A stretch of 64,000 nt of DNA, from the NCBI GenBank assembly GCA_029262675.1, contig JAJCYW010000008.1, positions 16,370-80,369 of the forward strand. Direction: 5' to 3'. The position numbers and the translations under genes are program-made. This DNA comes from Chloroflexota bacterium. Its GTDB lineage: Bacteria; Chloroflexota; Dehalococcoidia; DSTF01; RBG-16-68-14. Position 1 is the stretch's first letter, and each line of letters starts with the position of its first letter. Below the pieces are notes generated by a model. It searched no databases and was not told the origin of the DNA. It saw only the letters and a list, made by a program, of their open reading frames with translations. Shown piece after piece: positions 45,619 through 54,207 of this stretch.

Positions 45619-45665
45619 AGACCTTCAGCCTCGGAGGCAGATGGGCTACCACTCGGGAGACACTA
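45619..45665 (-). repeat. tRNA-like 5'-half repeat, copy 2
   Basis: Partner of 40672-40718. On the minus strand GAGTGGTAGCCCATCTGCCT, followed by CCGAGGCTGAAGGTC, resembles positions 15-45 of tRNA-Gly(CCC) (ATGGTAGCGTATCTGCTTCC followed by CAAGCAGAGGGTC). The rest of the gene-free stretch 45451-45864 shows nothing recognisable. Confidence 0.45.
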
Positions 45666-45864
45666 ACCCCAGTTAGTGACACCTGGAAGATTGGGCCATA
45701 AGAGCAACGGTGGGTGCTCTATCGACATCGCACAATCGCATTCATCTGCGGCGGCGGCTAGGACCAGAGGCCATCCGCCTAGGACGGCACATCTTCGTTA
45801 TCGGCCGCCTCCATATGCCACTGTTCGGACTGCTTCCGCACCAACACGCACCCAGCGCCCTCGC

Positions 45865-46677
45865 TCAGCGCACCCGGTAGTACCTTGCCAGCACGCTCTC
45901 AAAGAGGGCTCCGGGCAGCCACTTCCTGGCCACCACCGCGAAGCGCTGGGAGGCGCTCCCCACCGAGTAGCGGAGCCGCGGGGACCGGCTGCGGAGGATG
46001 CGCTCGAGCAGCCGGGCGACCTCCTCCGGGGATGTCCCGGTTTGTTCGTCGTGTTCAACCACGGCCAGGGCGCGCTGCATGCTGTCGGCGTAAGGCGAAC
46101 CAGCCTGGCTGGATTGCGTCCGGCGGCGGTTCGCCGTGAAGTCAGTCCTCGTGTCCCCCGGCTCGATCAGCACGACGTGGATGCCAAAGGGCCGCACCTC
46201 CATGCGAAGGGCCTCGCTGGAGGCCTCCATGGCAAACTTGGTCGCGGAGTACATTCCCTGGAAAGGAAGGGCGATCAGCCCACCGAGAGAACTGACGTTG
46301 ACGATGAACCCAGCACGCCGCTCGCGCATATGCGGCAGCACCGCCGCGCAGACGCGCAGCATGCCGAAGAAGTTCGTCTCGAATATCTCGCGGGCCTCGT
46401 CAATCGAGGTGTCTTCAACGGCTCCACCGAAGCCGAAGCCGGCGTTGTTCACCACCGCGTCCAGCGAGCCGGCCTGCGCCAGAACCGTCGCCACTCCCTG
46501 CCGAACCGAGGTCTCGTCGGCTACGTCCATCGCGATCATCTCGAACGGCCCTTCCGCCCCGGCTTGAGGCCGGCGGCTCGTCCCGAATACCTGGTACCCC
46601 CGCCGGGCCAAGCGCCGGGCGCATGCCTGCCCAATTCCCGAGGAGGCTCCGGTGATCAGTACGACTTTGCCTGTCAT
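45865..46677 (-). CDS. Short-chain dehydrogenase/reductase
   Basis: NAD(P)-dependent SDR, 270 residues from the ATG at 46677. Cofactor motif VVLITGASSGIGQACARRLA, NNAGFGFGGAVED, catalytic Ser in FIVNVSSLGGLIALP and Tyr-Lys in MYSATKFAMEA. The motif VVLIEPGDTRTDF and the longer C-terminus put it near the classical SDRs that act on lipids, retinol-like alcohols or ketones. It has no operon partner. Substrate unknown. Confidence 0.9.
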   Translation of the reverse strand: MTGKVVLITGASSGIGQACARRLARRGYQVFGTSRRPQAGAEGPFEMIAMDVADETSVRQGVATVLAQAGSLDAVVNNAGFGFGGAVEDTSIDEAREIFETNFFGMLRVCAAVLPHMRERRAGFIVNVSSLGGLIALPFQGMYSATKFAMEASSEALRMEVRPFGIHVVLIEPGDTRTDFTANRRRTQSSQAGSPYADSMQRALAVVEHDEQTGTSPEEVARLLERILRSRSPRLRYSVGSASQRFAVVARKWLPGALFESVLARYYRVR

Positions 46678-46898
46678 AGTGAGGCGATTATAGCACCGGT
46701 GTGGCTGCGGCATGACAGAGATCCTCGGGGCGACCAGCCGGCGTCGCACAACCCACCTTGGCGGCCAACGTCGCACAATTGCACTTGGCTGCACTTGCCG
46801 ACGAGCCCAACCCTATTGCCACAACATCGGCTCGCGCTGGATAATGGCGGAGGGCGAGACTTCGCCTCCGCAGGCGCAGACATGGAGGGGCCGCCACC

Positions 46899-48062
46899 AT
46901 GCAGATCAATGGCACGTTCAAATCGGGTTTCGATCCCGTGCGCGCCGCTTTCGAGGCGAATTTCGCTGCGGGCAACGAGTTGGGTGCCAGCGCAGCGGTC
47001 ACCATAAACGGCGAGCCCGTCGTCGACATCTGGGCGGGAGACGCCTCCATCGACGGGCGTCCGTGGGTCGAGGACACGATCGTCAACGTCTACTCGAGCA
47101 CCAAGACGATGGCATCATTGTGCGTGCTGATGCTCGCCGACCGAGGGAAGCTTGATCTGGACGCGCCGGTGGCCGACTACTGGCCCGAGTTCGCGCAGAA
47201 CGGGAAGAGCGGCGTTCTGATCCGGCACGTGATGAGCCACTCCGCCGGACTCCCGGGCTTCGATCCGCCGCTGGTGCCAACGGATCTGTACGACTGGGAG
47301 AAGGTCTGCGCGAACCTTGCCGCGCAGACGCCGTGGTGGGAGCCGGGCATTGCGCCCGGGTACCACGCCCTCACGCAGGGCTACCTCCAGGGCGAACTGG
47401 TGCGGCGCGTCGACGGCCGAACGCTTGGCAAGTTCTTCCGGCAAGAAGTCGCCGAACCGCTCGGCGCCGATTTTCACATCGGCCTCGATGCATCACATGA
47501 TCGCCGCGTGGCGGATCTCGTGCCGCCCAACACGCTCGAGTCCGACGCGCTCGCCGCCATCGACCCTGATTCCGTGCCCGGGCGTGCCGCGCAAGGAGGG
47601 CCGCTGCTGGAAGGGACTGAGCCCCTGACACGAGCGTGGCGCGCGGCTGAGATCCCAGCCGCGAACGGCCACGGCAACGCGCGTTCGATGGCGAAGATTC
47701 ACTCCGTGCTCGCTTGCGGCGGCGAACTACGGGGCGTCCGGCTCCTTTCGGAAGAGATGCTCTCGCGTGTCCTTGAAGTCCAAGTCGAAGGTACTGATCT
47801 CATGATGAACGTGCCGGCGCGGTTCGGCATGGGTTACGGTTTGCCCGCCGCGTCTATGCCCTTCCCGAACAAGCGCGTGTTCTTCTGGGGCGGATGGGGC
47901 GGTTCGGTGGCCATCATCGATCTCGACGCGCGCATGTCGATCGCCTACGCGATGAACCGCATGACGCCTGAACTGCTGGGCGACCAGCGCGGCGCCAGGA
48001 TCGTGATCAGCGCATACACAGCCGTCCTAACCGGAGCCGGCACAGCGAATGCGGCCGGTTAG
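46899..48062 (+). CDS. Serine hydrolase of the beta-lactamase class C / EstB esterase family
   Basis: 387 residues. The nucleophile motif is SSTKTM (S-x-x-K, about residue 66), the second motif Tyr is in PGYHALTQGYLQGELVRRV, and a late motif FFWGGWGGSVAIIDL replaces the KTG box of beta-lactamases, as in EstB-type esterases. There is no signal peptide, so it is probably cytoplasmic, an esterase rather than a resistance enzyme. GGAGGGG lies upstream of the ATG. Confidence 0.88.
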   Translation: MQINGTFKSGFDPVRAAFEANFAAGNELGASAAVTINGEPVVDIWAGDASIDGRPWVEDTIVNVYSSTKTMASLCVLMLADRGKLDLDAPVADYWPEFAQNGKSGVLIRHVMSHSAGLPGFDPPLVPTDLYDWEKVCANLAAQTPWWEPGIAPGYHALTQGYLQGELVRRVDGRTLGKFFRQEVAEPLGADFHIGLDASHDRRVADLVPPNTLESDALAAIDPDSVPGRAAQGGPLLEGTEPLTRAWRAAEIPAANGHGNARSMAKIHSVLACGGELRGVRLLSEEMLSRVLEVQVEGTDLMMNVPARFGMGYGLPAASMPFPNKRVFFWGGWGGSVAIIDLDARMSIAYAMNRMTPELLGDQRGARIVISAYTAVLTGAGTANAAG

Positions 48063-48088
48063 CGAGCGGCGCATTCGGAGCGAAGGCG

Positions 48089-48376
48089 CTGATCGACCCA
48101 GAGACGTTCGCGTACGTATTCGTGTTGCCGGGCCGCGACCCCAACAGCGAGGCCGAGTTCTCAGGTCCCGATGTCTCGTGGTCGCGCGACTATCGCTATG
48201 TCAGCCAGGGGTACGCCAGCGGGCACGGAGGGCTCCGCGGCTAGCCGCGAGGCGCCTTTACACGCGCTTTCGCGCTTTCGGATAAACCCAGGCCAGCGGG
48301 CAAGACAGCAGCACGGTGCCACCACCACGGACGGCGGCAAGACCTGGACGCAGCAGCACCCGCGCGTAGCCCAGTA
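48089..48376 (+). pseudogene. Remnant of a BNR-repeat protein
   Basis: Two separated fragments: LIDPETFAYVFVLPGRDPNS to YVSQGYASGHGG ending at a stop at 48242-48244, and, after a shift, TTTDGGKTWTQQHPRVAQ ending at 48376. The second is a C-terminal Asp-box like TTDGGKTWVQQYPQ of the lipoprotein at 10950-11975. No start or central part is left. Confidence 0.55.
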
Positions 48377-48477
48377 GCTTCACTGTCCCCTATTTCGCGC
48401 GATCTGCTATCGTGCCAGCGCGGCCAGCGAAACGCGCCGGCCGCGGAGCAAGACACGAGAATCATAAGGAGACACGT

Positions 48478-48768
48478 ATGCCACTGTTCGTCGTTCAAGC
48501 AGCGCACGCCGCCGAGGGCTGTCCCGCAGGCGACCCCCAGATGGGGTCGATGCTGGTATCACACCTAACGAAGGAGAACGCGGCGCAGGCGGGAGTGACG
48601 CTCCACGCCGACGCCGTCATCGATGGCGGCCACGCAATCTACCTGATCGTGGACGCCGATAGCGAAGAGCCGATCAAACAGTTCATGACGCCGTTTTCAC
48701 AGATGGGCAGCGTGGAGATTTGGCCGTCCAGCTCCTGCGAACGAGTGGTGGATCGGGGGCGTTGCTAG
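48478..48768 (+). CDS. Small conserved-type protein with conserved-looking cysteines, unknown function
   Basis: 96 residues from the ATG at 48478, preceded by AAGGAGA. PLFVVQAAHAAEGCPAGDPQ, then ENAAQAGVTLHADAVIDGGH and AIYLIVDADSEEPIKQFMTP suggest a ferredoxin-like alpha-beta fold of the kind seen in small stress or monooxygenase-like proteins. Cysteines lie at position 15 and in the C-terminal SSCERVVDRGRC; the spacing suggests a metal or disulfide site. I do not recognise a characterised family. Confidence 0.6.
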   Translation: MPLFVVQAAHAAEGCPAGDPQMGSMLVSHLTKENAAQAGVTLHADAVIDGGHAIYLIVDADSEEPIKQFMTPFSQMGSVEIWPSSSCERVVDRGRC

Positions 48769-48843
48769 GGCTGCCACCTTTGCGTGGCAGCTTCAAGTGT
48801 CACGTTACCGTGACACTTGGGCAAGGCCTACCGAGGTTCGGGG

Positions 48844-49008
48844 TCAGGCGACTAGCAGAAGAAAGCCGGTCACCATGCAGGCCGTCGCGCCGAAGAACAT
48901 CCAGGCCTGGAGCGGCTTGTCGCTCATCGAAGGACCGGGGCCCTGCGAAAACGCGGCCAGGTAGAGCGTGAAGCCGATACCGATGAGAACCCAGCCAAGT
49001 ATGAACAT
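48844..49008 (-). CDS. 54-residue two-helix membrane protein
   Basis: Short frame below the usual size limit: FILGWVLIGIGFTLYLAAF, a loop SQGPGPSMSDKPLQ, then AWMFFGATACMVTGFLLLVA, with the stop directly after the second helix. Two clean hydrophobic helices joined by a polar turn are unlikely by chance. The Shine-Dalgarno is weak. Function unknown. Confidence 0.5.
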   Translation of the reverse strand: MFILGWVLIGIGFTLYLAAFSQGPGPSMSDKPLQAWMFFGATACMVTGFLLLVA

Positions 49009-49161
49009 ACGCGAAACCCCAGGGCAGCCTACGGGCCGCCGTCCTCTCGGGCAAGTACGCGGACGCGCCCATGTCTAACGAACGCCTATTGCCTACCACC
49101 AAGCGCGCTATGATGGCCAGCATCGGCGGAGCCGCGCCGGTGGCAATTCGGACAGTCGCTG

Positions 49162-49398
49162 TTGTCTGACGAACGTCCTTTGCCCAGCAGGAAGGATGCG
49201 GTGCTGGTCGGCGCGGCGGTTGCGCTCGGACTGGCAGTCGCCGCGGGCTACGGGGCCTATCGCGCGGTGAGCGCCGATGGCGACTCGGCGGGCGACCGCT
49301 TCGCGGAGTTCGCGACGGCGCTGCTCTGGCCGGGCGGCCTGATCGCCATCGCCGTCGCCGTGATAGTCGTCGTCGGCTGGAAGATCGACCTGGATTGA
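49162..49398 (+). CDS. Small two-helix membrane protein upstream of holA
   Basis: 78 residues from a TTG at 49162. Polar start SDERPLPSRKD, first helix AVLVGAAVALGLAVAAGYGA, acidic loop (SADGDSAGDRF), second helix LIAIAVAVIVVVGWKI. It ends 10 bases before holA, so the two may be cotranscribed. No family recognised, and no good ribosome site is visible. Confidence 0.55.
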   Translation: MSDERPLPSRKDAVLVGAAVALGLAVAAGYGAYRAVSADGDSAGDRFAEFATALLWPGGLIAIAVAVIVVVGWKIDLD

Positions 49399-49408
49399 TG
49401 GACAAGAG

Positions 49409-50467
49409 ATGATCAAGATCTACTACGGAGAAGACACGTTCAGCGCCGCGGAGGCGCTCGATTCGCTGCGGCGCGAGATCGACACGGACGGCACGCTGAC
49501 CGACGCCACGACCCGCATCGACGGCCGCACGGCGGACCCCGGCGAGTTGCTGTCCGTCTGCCAGACGATGCCGTTGCTGGGCGGAGCGCGACTCGTCGTC
49601 GTCGACGGCCTGCTATCGAAATTCGAGACCGTCCGCGCGCCGCGACGACGCAAAGCACCAGCCAAGAAGCAGGACGCCGCGGCGGCCGACGACGGGCCAC
49701 TGGGGAAGTGGCAGGCCGTGGTCGACGCGCTGCCGTCGCTGCCGGAGAGCACGACGCTAGTGTTTCTGGACGCCAAGCTTTCGGCAACGAACCCGCTGTT
49801 CAAGGCGGTGACGCAGCACGCCGATGTCCACGAGTTCGGCAAGCTCAAGAAAGCCGACCTCGCCGGCTGGATTCGTGAACGTGCCGAGCTCTACGGCGCC
49901 GTCCTCGACGGCCGCGCGGTGGCGGTGCTCGCCGACCTCGCGGGCGACAGCCTGGCAGCGCTTGACAGCGAGCTGCGCAAGCTCGCGACGTACGCCGGCG
50001 GCAGCCCGATCACGGAGACCGACGTGCGGACGCTGGTCAGCCAAGCCCGCGACCCGAACATCTTCGCGATGGCGGACGCTGTCGTCGAAGGGCGGCTGCG
50101 GGACGCCGTCGACCTGGTCCGGAGGCTGCTAGCGGACGGCGAGTCGCCACAGCGCCTGCTGACGATGGTCGCGCGACAGTACAGGTTGCTGATCCTGGCG
50201 AAGGGCCTGCTGGAGCAGGGCGTGCGCCCGCCGCAGATCGCGTCGCGGCTGCGCGTGCCGCCGTTCGCGATTCAACGGCTGTTGCAGCAAGCGCCGCGCT
50301 ACTCTATCGAGCAGCTGCGGCGGGCCTACGCCAGGCTGCTGGAGGCCGACCTTCACGTCAAGCGCGGCGTGTTCGACGACGAGACGGCGCTGCAGTTGCT
50401 TCTGGCGGAGCTTGCCGCGCTGGGCCGTCCGGCGAGCCGCGGGCGTCCCGCGACCGCGCGCGCGTAG
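49409..50467 (+). CDS. holA: DNA polymerase III delta subunit
   Basis: Clamp-loader subunit that opens the beta clamp, 352 residues. Typical opening IKIYYGEDTFSAAEALDSL, then MPLLGGARLVVVDGLLSKF, DALPSLPESTTLVFLDAKL, and the C-terminal collar domain with RLLTMVARQYRLLILAKGLL and LLEADLHVKRGV. An inserted basic linker RRRKAPAKKQDAAAADD (about residues 80-96) lies in domain 1. Assignment is secure. Confidence 0.93.
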   Translation: MIKIYYGEDTFSAAEALDSLRREIDTDGTLTDATTRIDGRTADPGELLSVCQTMPLLGGARLVVVDGLLSKFETVRAPRRRKAPAKKQDAAAADDGPLGKWQAVVDALPSLPESTTLVFLDAKLSATNPLFKAVTQHADVHEFGKLKKADLAGWIRERAELYGAVLDGRAVAVLADLAGDSLAALDSELRKLATYAGGSPITETDVRTLVSQARDPNIFAMADAVVEGRLRDAVDLVRRLLADGESPQRLLTMVARQYRLLILAKGLLEQGVRPPQIASRLRVPPFAIQRLLQQAPRYSIEQLRRAYARLLEADLHVKRGVFDDETALQLLLAELAALGRPASRGRPATARA

Positions 50468-50532
50468 GCACATCGGCAGAACACACCGTCGTCAGAAGAA
50501 CGATGAGAAGGCCAGGTCGGCGGCACGGCCGG

Positions 50533-51174
50533 CTAGTTGTGGTGGCTGATCGTGGTAAGGACGCGACCCTGGATCTCCAGGTTGTCCGGATCGGTGTAGA
50601 TCGGGTCCATAGTCGCATTGGCGGGCTGGAGCCGGACGCGGTTGCCTTCGTGGAAGAACTTCTTGAGCGTGACCTCTTCCCTGTCCTTGAGCCAGGCCGC
50701 GACCATATCGCCGTCTTCTGCGCTGCTGGTCGCCTCCATGATGACGGTGTCGCCGTCGTTGACCAGGGCGTCGATCATCGACGTGCCCTTCACGCGTAGA
50801 GCGAAGACGCGCTCCTTGCCCTGCGTCATCGTCTCGGTGACCTCTTCCACGTTGTCGTAGTCCAGGTTGTCCCAGGTGTCGGCGGAGGGGACCGGAATCG
50901 GCGTGCCCGCGGCGATGGTGCCGATAATGGGGACCGGAATACTGGCAGGGCGACGGCCGCTGCCGTCGAGGAGTTCTATGGCGCGTGAGACCTCCCGGTC
51001 ACGGCGGACGTAGCCCATCCGCTCGAGCGCCTTCAGGTTGTAGTCGACGACGGACGTGGAACTGATCTCGCAGCCGAGCTGGATGTCGCGGATGCTCGGC
51101 GGATAGTCCTTTTCGCGGATGAAGCCCCGCAGGAAGTCGAGGATCGCCTGCTGCTTCTTCGAAAGACCCTTCAT
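50533..51174 (-). CDS. lexA: LexA repressor
   Basis: SOS repressor with RecA-stimulated self-cleavage, 213 residues. The winged-helix part is YPPSIRDIQLGCEISSTSVVD and NLKALERMGYVRRD. The Ala-Gly cleavage site is in IIGTIAAGTPIPVP, the catalytic Ser in VKGTSMIDALVNDGD and the Lys in VAAWLKDREEVTLKKFF. Its promoter carries a matching operator, so it regulates itself. It is convergent with holA. Confidence 0.96.
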   Translation of the reverse strand: MKGLSKKQQAILDFLRGFIREKDYPPSIRDIQLGCEISSTSVVDYNLKALERMGYVRRDREVSRAIELLDGSGRRPASIPVPIIGTIAAGTPIPVPSADTWDNLDYDNVEEVTETMTQGKERVFALRVKGTSMIDALVNDGDTVIMEATSSAEDGDMVAAWLKDREEVTLKKFFHEGNRVRLQPANATMDPIYTDPDNLEIQGRVLTTISHHN

Positions 51175-51233
51175 CTCATCTACCCTCCGCTACGCTCACG
51201 CTCCGGGTCACTCACCCACCGCTCGTCTATTCG

Positions 51234-51281
51234 GAACGCGTGTTCTGGTTAGACGATACCACCGCCCTTGGGGAGTGTCAA
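51234..51281 (-). promoter_or_regulatory. lexA promoter and SOS box
   Basis: On the minus strand TTGACA (51281-51276), 17 bases, then TATCGT (51258-51253). Just downstream lies the palindrome GAAC-GCGT-GTTC (51234-51245), the Gram-positive-type LexA box, covering the likely transcription start. It is 60 bases upstream of the lexA ATG. Confidence 0.85.
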
Positions 51282-51361
51282 CCCTCTGGCGAACGCCAGA
51301 TCGGCTTCGCCTCCCGGCTCCTCGTGCCTACCGGCGCGATTCGCCTCCCGGCTCCTCGCGG

Positions 51362-51695
51362 CTACGGGGCGGAGAAGCAGATCAGGGAAGGTACGTGGGA
51401 CAGAAAGTCTGGATGGTCGGTGCAGTCCGGGAGTCGTTCGGCCTCCCGGCGGGCGTAGAGCGTGTACGAGCTTCCGTCCGACACATACCAGTAGCCGTTA
51501 ACGGACGGCTCACCGAGCGGATCCGACGGGATCGCGGCCATCACGTCCTCCAGCTCACAGCCCTTGTCGAACTCTGGGAGGACGCAGAGAGTCTGGATGG
51601 TGCCACCCGTGTTCGGATAGCTGCCACCCTCGGCGAAGATCTCCTCCAGCCCGGCCTGCGCCGCCGTCAGGTCTTGCACACGAGTCACGTCACGG
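51362..51695. repeat. Duplicated pseudopilin-like coding module, copy 1
   Basis: About 330 bases nearly identical, at nucleotide level too, to 53499-53836. The copies are in the same orientation, 2.1 kb apart. Similarity drops sharply upstream of the RDVTRVQDL codons, in the Pro/Thr linkers. Confidence 0.85.
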
Positions 51696-53461
51696 TCAAT
51701 TGTGCCCGCGATCGGAGTCGGTCTCGGCGTCGATGTCGGACTCGGTGTCGGCGTCGGCATCGGCGGGACAGGCGTCGGCGTCGGGGGCAGGTCCGGCGCC
51801 AGGGATCGGGGCAGCAGGTAGGCGCGGAACGAATCGCCGCCCTCCACCACCGTGCCGCCGGGGTAGAGCTTCGCAACCATCTCGGGCTGCTCCAAGTAGG
51901 GGGAGAGAAACACGTAGGCGATGTCGGCGGCGTCTTTCACGGTCAGGTCGATCCTCTCAAGGTCATCGAGGTTCCTGTAGTCCTCGATCGAGCGGTCTCT
52001 GCCGTCATGATCAGGCGCAAGGTAGCGGCGCGTCTCGTAATCGTAGTCCCAGCGCACGCTGTAGTAGTAGACGATGGTATCGTCCGGTAGGTCGCGTATG
52101 AAGAGCGAGGCGTCCGTCAGCTCCTGGCCGAACGTCACCCACGCGATACGGGTGTCGGGATACTCGTCGAAGTAATAGCTCAGGTTGAGATAGGCGACCA
52201 GGCCAACGACCGCCACAATCCCGGCATACGACGCGGCCCGCAACGGCAGCGCGAGTTTCGCGCTCTGCCGCCACCAGAACGCGAGCGGCACGGCGGAGAG
52301 CACGGCCAGGAACGGCACGATGCCAAGCGTCCGCCGAATCTCGGCATTCGTGGTGACGATCGCGCCGACAGGCAGCACCGCAACCATGATGAGGACGGCA
52401 GCGCTGGAAGGATGCCGCCAGCGCCAGAGCAGGATGGCGGCGCCGGTCACGATCAGCGCCAGCGAGACTCTGTCCACGAGCGCTTGGTGGCCGGTCCCAT
52501 CCGCCTCGTCCTCCTCACCGCTCCAGAACGCGGCCGTGAAGTAGCCCTCGGTCCCATCCCAGAGCAGTTCAGCCCGGTCCGAGACGCTGCCCGACTCCCA
52601 CTCAGGCTGCTCGAAGAGAGAGACAAGCCGATGATGATTGAAGTAGTCGTTCTTGTCGTCTGTGGCGTAGCGGATCAGCGGCAGTGCAGCTACGATAGCT
52701 ATCGAGGCCATGAGCGCGATGCGGCCGGCGAACAGCAGGAGTTCTCGATTGCTCCAAAGCCCTCGAATGCGCGCTAACCCGACCCCTAACACCAGCCAGC
52801 CGATGACAACGGCCAGCGCGATGATGAACACTGGGAAGGCGCTGTAGGTGTAGACGCCCAGACCTAAGGAGAGCCCGGCCAACCCGTACCAGAACCAGCG
52901 ACCGGATTTCAGTCCGAGGAAGAGGAAGAGCAGCGCCAGCATTTCCAGCAGCGGCCATGAGATCACCGTGAACGCGATGCGGCTGAAGTGCAGGTGCCAG
53001 ACAGTAACGGCAAGCAAGAATGCCGCGATCGCCCCCGTCTGCCTGTCGAACATGACGCGAAATGTTACGTACGTCACCAAGACCGTTGCGGTACCGGTCA
53101 GCGCGCTGAGAAGACGGATAGCGAAGACTGTATCGCCGAAGAGCTTGACGAAAGGCGCGGCGAGGTAGAGGAAGCCGGCAGGCTGGCCCAGCGCGCTGCC
53201 GACGTACGGGCCGATCCAGCCTTCATCGAGCACACGGCGGGCGTCGATGCCTGTCCAGCCCTCGTCGCCGTGGAGGCCGGGCGGGATATCTTCCAGCATC
53301 ACCAGCCGCACGACCAGGGCGACGACAGCGAGGCCCGCCAGGATGACTAGATCGATGCGCACCTGCCAGAGCTGGGCGCGAATAGCGATCGCCGAGCGCG
53401 CAGCGGCTGATCTAAGACGCCGCCGGGCTACTGTGCCTTTGAGTTCCGCTTGGGTTGCCAT
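51362..53461 (-). CDS. Membrane glycosyltransferase (GT-C, ArnT/PMT-like) with pseudopilin-like C-terminal domain
   Basis: 699 residues from the ATG at 53461. The first 500 residues form a GT-C enzyme that would transfer sugars from polyprenyl-phosphate donors outside the membrane: first helix LVILAGLAVVALVVRLVML, then the acidic catalytic loop GLHGDEGWTGIDARRV, and about ten more helices. A periplasmic domain follows, then a Thr/Pro linker (PTPTPVPPMPTPTPSPTST) and a C-terminal module of about 110 residues, RDVTRVQDLTAAQAGLEEIF to SLICFSAP, which is almost identical to the end of the next gene. That fusion is unusual. Confidence 0.82.
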   Translation of the reverse strand: MATQAELKGTVARRRLRSAAARSAIAIRAQLWQVRIDLVILAGLAVVALVVRLVMLEDIPPGLHGDEGWTGIDARRVLDEGWIGPYVGSALGQPAGFLYLAAPFVKLFGDTVFAIRLLSALTGTATVLVTYVTFRVMFDRQTGAIAAFLLAVTVWHLHFSRIAFTVISWPLLEMLALLFLFLGLKSGRWFWYGLAGLSLGLGVYTYSAFPVFIIALAVVIGWLVLGVGLARIRGLWSNRELLLFAGRIALMASIAIVAALPLIRYATDDKNDYFNHHRLVSLFEQPEWESGSVSDRAELLWDGTEGYFTAAFWSGEEDEADGTGHQALVDRVSLALIVTGAAILLWRWRHPSSAAVLIMVAVLPVGAIVTTNAEIRRTLGIVPFLAVLSAVPLAFWWRQSAKLALPLRAASYAGIVAVVGLVAYLNLSYYFDEYPDTRIAWVTFGQELTDASLFIRDLPDDTIVYYYSVRWDYDYETRRYLAPDHDGRDRSIEDYRNLDDLERIDLTVKDAADIAYVFLSPYLEQPEMVAKLYPGGTVVEGGDSFRAYLLPRSLAPDLPPTPTPVPPMPTPTPSPTSTPRPTPIAGTIDRDVTRVQDLTAAQAGLEEIFAEGGSYPNTGGTIQTLCVLPEFDKGCELEDVMAAIPSDPLGEPSVNGYWYVSDGSSYTLYARREAERLPDCTDHPDFLSHVPSLICFSAP

Positions 53462-53498
53462 CGCGACCACCGCACCGCCAGACTAAGACTCCAAGCGC

Positions 53499-54092
53499 CT
53501 AGGGGGCGGAGAAGCAGATCAGGGAAGGTACGTGGGACAGAAAGTCTGGATGGTCGGTGCAGTCCGGGAGTCGTTCGGCTTCACGGCGGGCATAGAGCGT
53601 GTACGAACTTCCGTCCGACACGTACCAGTAGCCGTTAACGGACGGCTCACCGAGCGGATCCGACGGGATCGCGGCCATCACGTCCTCCAGCGCGCAGCCC
53701 TTGTCAAACTCTGAAAAGACGCAGAGGGTTTGGATCGTGCCTTCCGTATCGGGGTATCGATCCTGATCGGCGAAAATCTCGGCGAGGCTGGCCTGCACGG
53801 CCGTCAAGTCCTGCACCCGCGTCACGTCGCGGTCGCTGCCGCCGGTGAGCGGTGTCGGCGACGGCGTCGGCACGACCGGCGCCGGCGTTGGGGAGGGGCC
53901 CGGCGTGAACGTCGGTCCGAGCGTGGGCGTCGGCGCGTCCGCGATCGACGGCTCCTGGACCAGGTCAGAGATATCTTCCTTCCCGCACAGCTCGACGAAC
54001 ATGATCGCCAACACGACAACCGCGAGCACTGCGACCGGGATCGCGGCTCGCGCATCAATCCGGACCGTAGATTCGTTCATTGGGGTCATCAT
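53499..54092 (-). CDS. Single-pass membrane protein with pseudopilin-like domain
   Basis: 197 residues. N-terminal membrane helix (IPVAVLAVVVLAIMFVELCG), a Pro/Thr-rich linker (PTPTLGPTFTPGPSPTP), then a domain like the globular part of GspG/major pseudopilins: RDVTRVQDLTAVQASLAEIF, YPDTEGTIQTLC, then VMAAIPSDPLGEPSVNGYWY and VSDGSSYTLYARRE (family: R-x-x-DL-x-x-I-x-x-AL, YPxT, IPxDP, YxYxSDGxxYxL). Cysteine pairs suggest disulfides. It lacks a prepilin peptidase site, so it is not a true pilin. The same domain ends the adjacent glycosyltransferase. Confidence 0.72.
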   Translation of the reverse strand: MMTPMNESTVRIDARAAIPVAVLAVVVLAIMFVELCGKEDISDLVQEPSIADAPTPTLGPTFTPGPSPTPAPVVPTPSPTPLTGGSDRDVTRVQDLTAVQASLAEIFADQDRYPDTEGTIQTLCVFSEFDKGCALEDVMAAIPSDPLGEPSVNGYWYVSDGSSYTLYARREAERLPDCTDHPDFLSHVPSLICFSAP

Positions 54093-54207
54093 AGGTCGAG
54101 ATCGGCGCGTGGGGCAATAGGCACGGCTCCGTGCGATACCAGCGAGACGCCTTGTCGTCGCACTCGCCGGTCTGTAGGCTTAGGGGCACTTCGAGAAGGG
54201 AGACCTT

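Noticed and set aside
45676..47007. 443-residue plus-strand open frame
   Set aside because: It crosses a gene-free region, runs antisense to an SDR with all catalytic motifs and overlaps the esterase start.
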